DNA of 64,000 bases from Xenoacremonium recifei (Eukaryota; Ascomycota; Sordariomycetes; Hypocreales; Nectriaceae): positions 29,620-93,619 of the forward strand of contig WOFQ01000079.1 of NCBI GenBank assembly GCA_012184525.1, written 5' to 3'. Shown piece by piece: positions 57,623 to 64,000 of the stretch. Both the position numbers and the translations under genes were made by a program. The notes beneath the pieces were generated by a model. The model had not been told where the DNA came from, made no database searches, and saw only the letters and a program-made list of their open reading frames with translations. Position 1 is the first letter of the stretch; each line of letters opens with the position of its first letter.

Positions 57623-58645
57623 TCAGTTCTTTTCGCGCTGTTTTGTTAAAGTGAAGGATTTAGAGTTGCCGGGTATATCGCGCTCGATAATGACATCCAG
57701 TTCCTTATGTTTTACACTCGTCTCCCGCATCTCTGGCAAGGGCTGTAAGAGAGATCTTATCGCGATACCAGAATAGCAATGAATCTTCCTCGTTGTCTTG
57801 AGAGACATGCCCAGGTTGCTATAAGTAGAGAAATTGAGGTTGGACAGCCTCCTTGCGGTTTTTCTCGGCGACAATACACCATTATGCCCTCGCTTCGAAT
57901 CCTCACGATTGTGATATACAACTTGTCCCAAAAGCTTCCTCCTTCATCTTCTGCTTGCTTCCGTCCATCTCTTCGCCCCTTTAATGTGCTTGCTTGGAAT
58001 TCAGATTGGGTACTCCTCGACATAGGTAGCGCACTGTTTCAGATTGAGTTTTGGGTCGAGTTTTTCCAAAACTTCAATCCAGCCACTCAAACTAACCCGA
58101 TCAAACTATCTTACAGAACTATAGTGGTGTAACACGACGTCTATAATTAGTAACAGATAAGAAGTCATGACTATGGCGTTTTCTTTATTGAAGTTTTTCT
58201 CGTGAAATCCAGAATATGCTTGAACAACTTCGTTACATTGTGGAAGCTCGTCGAAGCGCCAGTTGATTCTAAGCTGGCAATATCGGCTGTGTCTTCAAAC
58301 TGGTCATTTATTGTCAAGTCGATGCTCTCGAAGTCAGCCCTTCCGTTGACGAAGGATTCCCCAATACACACCGGAATTCACCTAACGATACTCCCCATCG
58401 CAAGCGACAGATCGATTGACATCCAGTCATCGTTCCTAGTGATATCGGTCGGCTCATCGAGCAGGTCAACCCGCACCTCGCTTGCAATATTGATGCTCGT
58501 CTGCGAGTTTTTGCTTGACTCCTTCCCCGTAACCAAAATTCGTACTCCCTTTTCTACCTGGCACGTAAGAAACTCAGACAGTATTTTATTTTCTCTGCCT
58601 CAAGCCTCAGCCTTTCAGCCTTGGTTGAGGTTCCGCAAATCCTAA
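57623..58645 (-). pseudogene. Possible decayed protein-coding relic
   Basis: The minus strand gives long protein-like text in pieces: KGVRILVTGKESSKNSQTSI, then RVDLLDEPTDITRNDDW to a TGA, then in the same frame GESFVNGRADFESIDLTIND to a TAG. Further down GSFWDKLYITIVRIRSEG and ERDIPGNSKSFTLTKQ appear in other frames. Acidic helix-rich text with stops and shifts suggests a dead gene. The + strand is also open for 147 codons here, so chance is possible. Ancestor unknown. Confidence 0.25.
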
Positions 58646-61600
58646 AGCCTTGGCAAACACGGCTGCCTGTCTTCTTCTTCAAGAATTATTCTTTCACTAG
58701 CCGCCCTTGAGCCGCCTTCTCCTAGCACTGAGAGTGAGCTCCACAGGGAGGCCGAGGGAGGAACATTTTCGCTCAAAAGACTTTGTGCTTATAGGGTATC
58801 CCTCGTAATTCCCTCGTTTCATCAGATCCGAGTGTCACGGCACTAGTCTTCAGAAATGCTCGGTGGGTTTTTGAAAATGCGCATCGCTCAGACTGCCAGG
58901 ACAGATGAGTGACCCCTGCCTTAAGGCAGGTCATGATTCAAAGGGTCAGTGATACTCATATTAGTGAGTTCTGTGAAGACCGGTACTACGTAGCTATAGC
59001 GGTACTTCCATTCAATATGGGCGCTTCATGATGAACTTGGCGTCTTGATAGGTGAAAGGTTTCTTCGAGTTTTGTTCCACGAAGTGGGTGCTTTTAAGTG
59101 TTAGTCTGACGCGGCAACACTCGGCTCTGAAGAGGGAATAAGTTGTGGTGTGTTTGACTTTCGTCTCTGACTCAAGTAAGATTCGGGGCAGTGATGGATG
59201 GTATTTGATGGAAAGAGGATCTAGCAGAGGTCTAGTTCACACACTAGCAGACCGGCCGAACTCTTTGTTGCGCTGACCGCGTCGAAAGAGGCTACAATAA
59301 AGCCTAATGCTGTAAATGTAGTTTACCAGTAATTTAATATGCGCTTCAACCGTGACGAGACCAGATACCGGGGCTTACTCCTTCTTAGAGTCGATCCTGG
59401 GGATCTCGTGCATCCCCCGAATCACGGCCCTCATCGTAACTTGCTTGTAACAGCATCGACACCCGCAACGGAATGTTGACTTCTAGCAGCGCAAAGGCGA
59501 AGGAGGCAGGAAGCACTGGGAGCACTAAGTGTGGACTTAGGGTTTATTGACGAATGTCGTCTCCCTCATGTGAGAAGCCAACGCCCATACCTGGGTTCTT
59601 TATTCCTTTTTGCCATTAATGGTTTGGCCTATTCAACTCCATGTCACCTTTGTGGCTACAGGATTCCCATTCCGATCTCAGCGACTTTTACTTTGCGGCC
59701 TTTCTCTGTGTTCGTCATATTAGACGCATGAAGTACATCTGAATATTTGATCTTTACTCCCTGCCACGAAGAGCCGCGGAACGACCATTAGAACTTGTTA
59801 TTAACTCAAACCTAACTTTGCCCAATGAGACGCGGCAGCTGAGGATTGACACTCCCTTTCCAAATGGGGCATATGACCAACCTCCCGGCGGTTCTAAAGA
59901 GCGGCAGACCTTGAAGCTAAGACCCTGGCAGCTTTCGAGAGTACGCGATGTTCTTTAGGTAGAGGAGAGGATTAAGGTTTTTGCTCCCTAATGTCTTCAA
60001 GTTATCCATGGGAACTCTCCATAGATGCGGATATTACATGGCAAAACATTATAGGAGTTCCCAACTGTGGTAGCACTTCCTCGACCATGTATATAGCTGG
60101 TAGGCTACTTTCAAAGACTTGTGAGCTCTGTTCACATCCAATTCCGTATGATACTAAACATGCACACATGACCTCGCTAATGATGATGCTAGGTCTATGG
60201 GGTTTCAACTTGCACCTTTGGGGCAGCACAAAGAAGCTCCGGAATTGCAGCGGGGAGATAGCCTCGTTCGGGATTTGGGAGTAGCGTTCAGAATGAGCCT
60301 ATGGCTTCACTGACCCGATAGGACTACGTTTGTGTTATGTAACGGGTCAACCTGGCAATAGTAGTGACTGAGAGCTAACCCGGCGCCGGCGGAATTCTTA
60401 GCCAATCGATCTATGTAATGTCGGATCATGTACAGATACAACAACCCCGGACTGCTTCCCACATCTGGCACCGCTTGTGAGCTTCCAGTCGACGCGCTAA
60501 AACCCCTTCAAGCCAGCGTCTCACTGAGCTCCTCCCTCCAATTTCTGGTTAGTTCGATAGTTTTGTGTACTCTGCTACGTACAAGCAGATGAAAACACGT
60601 ATGGCATGTCAGGATAGAAGCCCCCTACCTACCAAAGGCAAATTCTCACGAGGCAGCTCAGCGGTTCTTCGAGAAAGTGCATCTGGGCTACGGAACTGTT
60701 GAGAACGTCGATGCTACTATCAAACTCAAATGGGCCGACAGTTCCCCGGCAGAATTGCGATGCACCTCTCTGCACTCACCCAGAACCTGAAAGAGCCCGG
60801 AAAGGACTGGGAAGATCCGAAGTGCATGCGGATAAAGAATTGTGTCGAAGCCGGGAAACTGAAGGATCTTAATAATATACCTACTGTACCGGTTAGACAC
60901 AATTTACCGATCGCGCGGAAGGTGTGCTGCCATCCTGTCAGCATCATCTATGTCTGAGATGTGGACGGCCAGCTGAGATAAAGACACCATCATCTATCAT
61001 AGAAACTGCACGTGAAATGCGTTGGAGGATCACAAGCGATATCCCAAGGTACAGTACTATTGCCCATCCCAGAGAAGGTCTTCTAGAGTGGTTACGATCA
61101 ACAAATCTGCCAACATACTTGGAAAGAACACATGGATGTCTCGTAGGAACCGCAGTTTAGAAAAGGAAATCCCACCTAGCGACACGGATATTAGCCAGGT
61201 TTAGGACATCCGAGACAAACGCGCTGCTGCTCGTGAAGAGAGGACAAATACAATTCCAGGGTCATCATCGTGTTCTTGCTTGTGTACGCAAGTAGGAATT
61301 CTTTGGGCTAGGCGAGGTCACATGACGACACGACCGGCTCTTACTTAAACAACACCAGCTAGAGCAACGGGCCGGAAGAGGCGGCTGAGGTGGACCGACA
61401 GAAAGCTGAACGATACAAGACGAGGTCAAGGCTTCCGAAAAGCCCATCTATGCCAGCATTAGGTTGTCCCACACAACTGGGCCATGGGCGAGACGGTCTA
61501 GAACATGGAAGATACTAAGAAGGATCCCTCGCGTCCCCGAGCACGCCAGAAGACCGCTCATTCACCCAGATCTGTTATACATCCAGGTTGATATAGAACC

Positions 61601-63589
61601 AAGAGCAAAGAAGGAGCACTGTTTCCAATAAGTCAGAGTGTTAGCGTGTCTGACAGGAAAAGGTGCGCCAGCACTACCGCAAGAACATACTAGTCTCGTC
61701 AAAGTCGAGGCCAGCGTTGTCTTGAAGGAGTTTGCAATATTTATTCTTTTCTTCATGAGGGTGGGCCATTAGGAAGCAATCTGGAAATATATTTCATAGC
61801 CATAGCGATATGGTGTAGTCGAGACAAGTCAACATCGACCGTAGTCAAACAACTTTCCTGGGGTGGAAAACCAGCTATTTATCTTGAGGAGGGGCAGGGT
61901 AAAACAGCGAGTTGTGTTGCTATTGGGGACTGCTTTTCTATGGGCCTCTCTGCTACAGCTAATTCGCGCAGTTAATGATCGCACATCAGCTTGAAGCTGA
62001 CGGCGATGGATTCATGTCCAGTGTGAAGTCTTGGACGTCGTAGACATGCGGGGATTCCAGTACATCGATTTGGCAAACGAAAATTGGTCTTTTCACGAGG
62101 GCTATCTATGCAACAATCGCCGCGCACCACGAACTACAGTCAACCATCTTCGAGCCCGGGTGAGTCCAGTCTGGCTATTCTAGAGTAGACAAACAAGGGA
62201 GCAAATACATTTGACATGCCATGAAAAGTCTAATGAACATTTAGCCAGAATATCCGGTGTCCTTTTTTGTTGTGTGATCTCTATTAAGTCGCCTGCCGTG
62301 TGTGTGGCTCGCTATAACCTAGTTTGAAGGTCGCAATTATCAGCGTAAACCAAGCCCGAGAATCACTGGGTAGAGAGATCTCGAAGAAACTTTGTGCGAC
62401 ATGATTGGACGAATATTTACTTCAGCCGTGTTTCAAGTCATATTTGTAGTCTCAAGGATAAGAACCCTAGCTCTGAGCCCATCTGTATGGTTGACAACGA
62501 CAATATACCGTAAGGTTTTCTTCTCTGGAAAGGCGGCGCGTGGCACGTCGCTCACATCAGTGATCCAGACATTAATAAAGGGGAAATTAGCGAGCCGATA
62601 AGCACAAGTTACGGGACATGAAGACGGAACACAGAGAGATCACAGAAAGTGAGCTGTTGGAACTTACCAACTGGCTAATCCATTATCATGGTCAGGGCCT
62701 CCACCCTCTTGCCATTGTCAAACAGTCCCGTCTCCAGATTTCTCTTAAAGCGGTACTCCGGGTTCTACTTGAGCTTCTCATGGCATGTGACACAACTTAT
62801 TGAAGAATCTCAAGTGAGTGGTCATGTATGTGGTCTCGATATCTGAGCAAAGCCGCCAAATGCCATGGAAATACCCTCAAGCATTTAGAACGTCGCATGG
62901 GTGCTGTTGTTGGGAACCTGAGGATTGTTGTGATGAATGGGTGACCTAATTGTACTTCCAATTTAGGCTGAGAGCGAGATCCTGTTATTACAAATATTGC
63001 GGGGAGCTCAACGTCCTTGCCTACAAACTACGGGCATCCTTCTTTCATCTCTTCGCTGTCTTTCACAACTCGCTACTTGTGGCATCACTAGGTCACCGAG
63101 TTCCGAAATCACCATTGTATTGGACAAAGCGAAGCCAATGCGCTCGCATGGAAGGCCAGAATCATAGATTTGACAGGTTTTAGGGGCTTCTACTTGAGTT
63201 ATGTCAGCTAATGTAACCCAAAGCACGTAACAGCACCGAGCAGCATGTCCAATAGCCCAGGGGCAGCGGATACGGTCACCCAACCTATTTGATGTTAGCA
63301 TTGATTTTCACCTTCTGCGTTCACAATTACCGGAAGAGATTGACGTGTCGGATCTCTTGACCGTCCAGACATGCGAATACACCCCTTTGAAACATCGTGG
63401 AATTAGTCGAGAAACTTCAACAGAGTCTATTTGCCGGCATAGGGCGTGTAACTAAATTGGGAGATGATATCAATTAACTTTATTTACTCAAGCATAAAAT
63501 ATATGCAATTACCCGTTGGTCTAGGGTGGCCGGGACACGCAACCAACTTAGGACTCCGTCTCTTAGGGAAAGAAAATCAGCAGACTGGG

Positions 63590-63930
63590 AACTAGTCCCC
63601 GGACAGTCCCTTTACTAACAAAATATAACAAAAGGTTCTTATAAAATCTAAAAAACTCGATATAAATTAAAATAAATGATATAAAAATAGAGAAATAAAA
63701 TATGGATACTTAGTATATATCTATATTACAGCTCTTACTTATTTATGTTCTAGTTAATATTAATTATTACTAATAAGTATAATACACATGAAAATAAGTA
63801 CGTAATAAATTAATAAAAGTAAATATAAAACAAAACGAGATTTTGATGTATAAGGAATAATATTATATACATGACTAAACCATTATTTTTACTTTATATA
63901 TATATATACGTGTTTGAGTGACTAGCTTCT
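63590..63930. other. AT-rich block
   Basis: A sharp shift to very AT-rich sequence with runs of A/T, TATATA and little G or C, unlike the rest of the window. It is followed by C-rich homopolymer tracts at 63,971-64,000. This could be the edge of an AT isochore or a repeat-induced-mutation tract continuing outside the window. Confidence 0.8.
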
Positions 63931-64000
63931 GTAGGTATGCTTCATAGCAATGAAGTTTGAAGTATATCTGCCCCCCCGCCCTTCCCCCCCAACCCCTCCC

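Larger units (their letters stand above)
48455..64000. other. 15.5 kb gene desert
   Basis: No intact gene found. ATG frames are short and overlap on both strands. It includes three imperfect 22-base repeats at 48,754-48,814, an 18-bp minisatellite at 54,834-54,975, a coding-like relic on the minus strand around 57,623-58,645, protein-like scraps around 60,700-61,200, and an AT-rich block at 63,590-63,930 ending in C-rich tracts. No LTR, transposase or reverse transcriptase motif could be recognised by eye. Confidence 0.5.

Noticed and set aside
1..64000. tRNA or rRNA genes
   Set aside because: I looked for T-arm-like GGTTCGAAT contexts and paired acceptor stems and found none convincing. A dedicated covariance search was not possible here.

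Overview
The window looks like nuclear DNA of a filamentous ascomycete (Pezizomycotina). It has many short introns of 47 to 81 nt with GT donors, CTRAC-like branch points and AG acceptors. It also carries a HET-domain gene, two Zn2Cys6 regulators and typical fungal transporters. I cannot place genus or species. No tRNA, rRNA, CRISPR array, complete transposon or recognisable transposase/recombinase was seen.

Left part (about 0.8-20.3 kb) is conventional accessory chromosome. It holds an allantoate-permease-type MFS transporter, a small thioredoxin-fold protein, a HET-domain protein, and then a compact set that looks like a nitrogen-scavenging or nitrile-metabolism cluster. That set is a Zn2Cys6 regulator, a zinc-independent MDR reductase, a nitrilase, a nine-exon GABA/amino-acid permease of the APC family, and a second Zn2Cys6 regulator. 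A BTB/POZ protein with a Cys-rich insertion closes the block.

From 20.3 to 30.6 kb lies a gene desert with only short, broken, coding-like scraps and a compound microsatellite.

From 30.6 to 48.5 kb there is an unexpected gene-dense island of nine genes. From the second gene on, strands alternate strictly, which gives four head-to-head pairs with opposing neighbours meeting tail to tail. Two members are recognisable: a JmjC 2-oxoglutarate/Fe(II) dioxygenase with intact metal ligands, and a Ulp1/SENP-type (C48) cysteine protease with a coiled-coil tail. Both carry nuclear-localisation-like basic clusters. The others are a membrane-anchored J-like protein with a degenerate HPD motif, two single-pass membrane coiled-coil proteins, a small 110-residue protein, and three coiled-coil or Cys-motif proteins. 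Two of these last three share a short N-terminal motif. This island is the best candidate for an undescribed system. A working hypothesis is a selfish or horizontally moving gene module that uses de-SUMOylation and histone demethylation to escape heterochromatin silencing.

From 48.5 kb to the end there is another 15.5 kb desert with minisatellites, a coding-like relic near 58 kb, and an AT-rich block at the right edge.

Gene models were spliced by hand from the sequence. Where all exons stay in frame across several introns (MFS transporter, permease, nitrilase, both regulators) the models are strong. In the island, models are good for seven genes. They are uncertain for the 5' end of the protease gene and for a frame break in one membrane protein.
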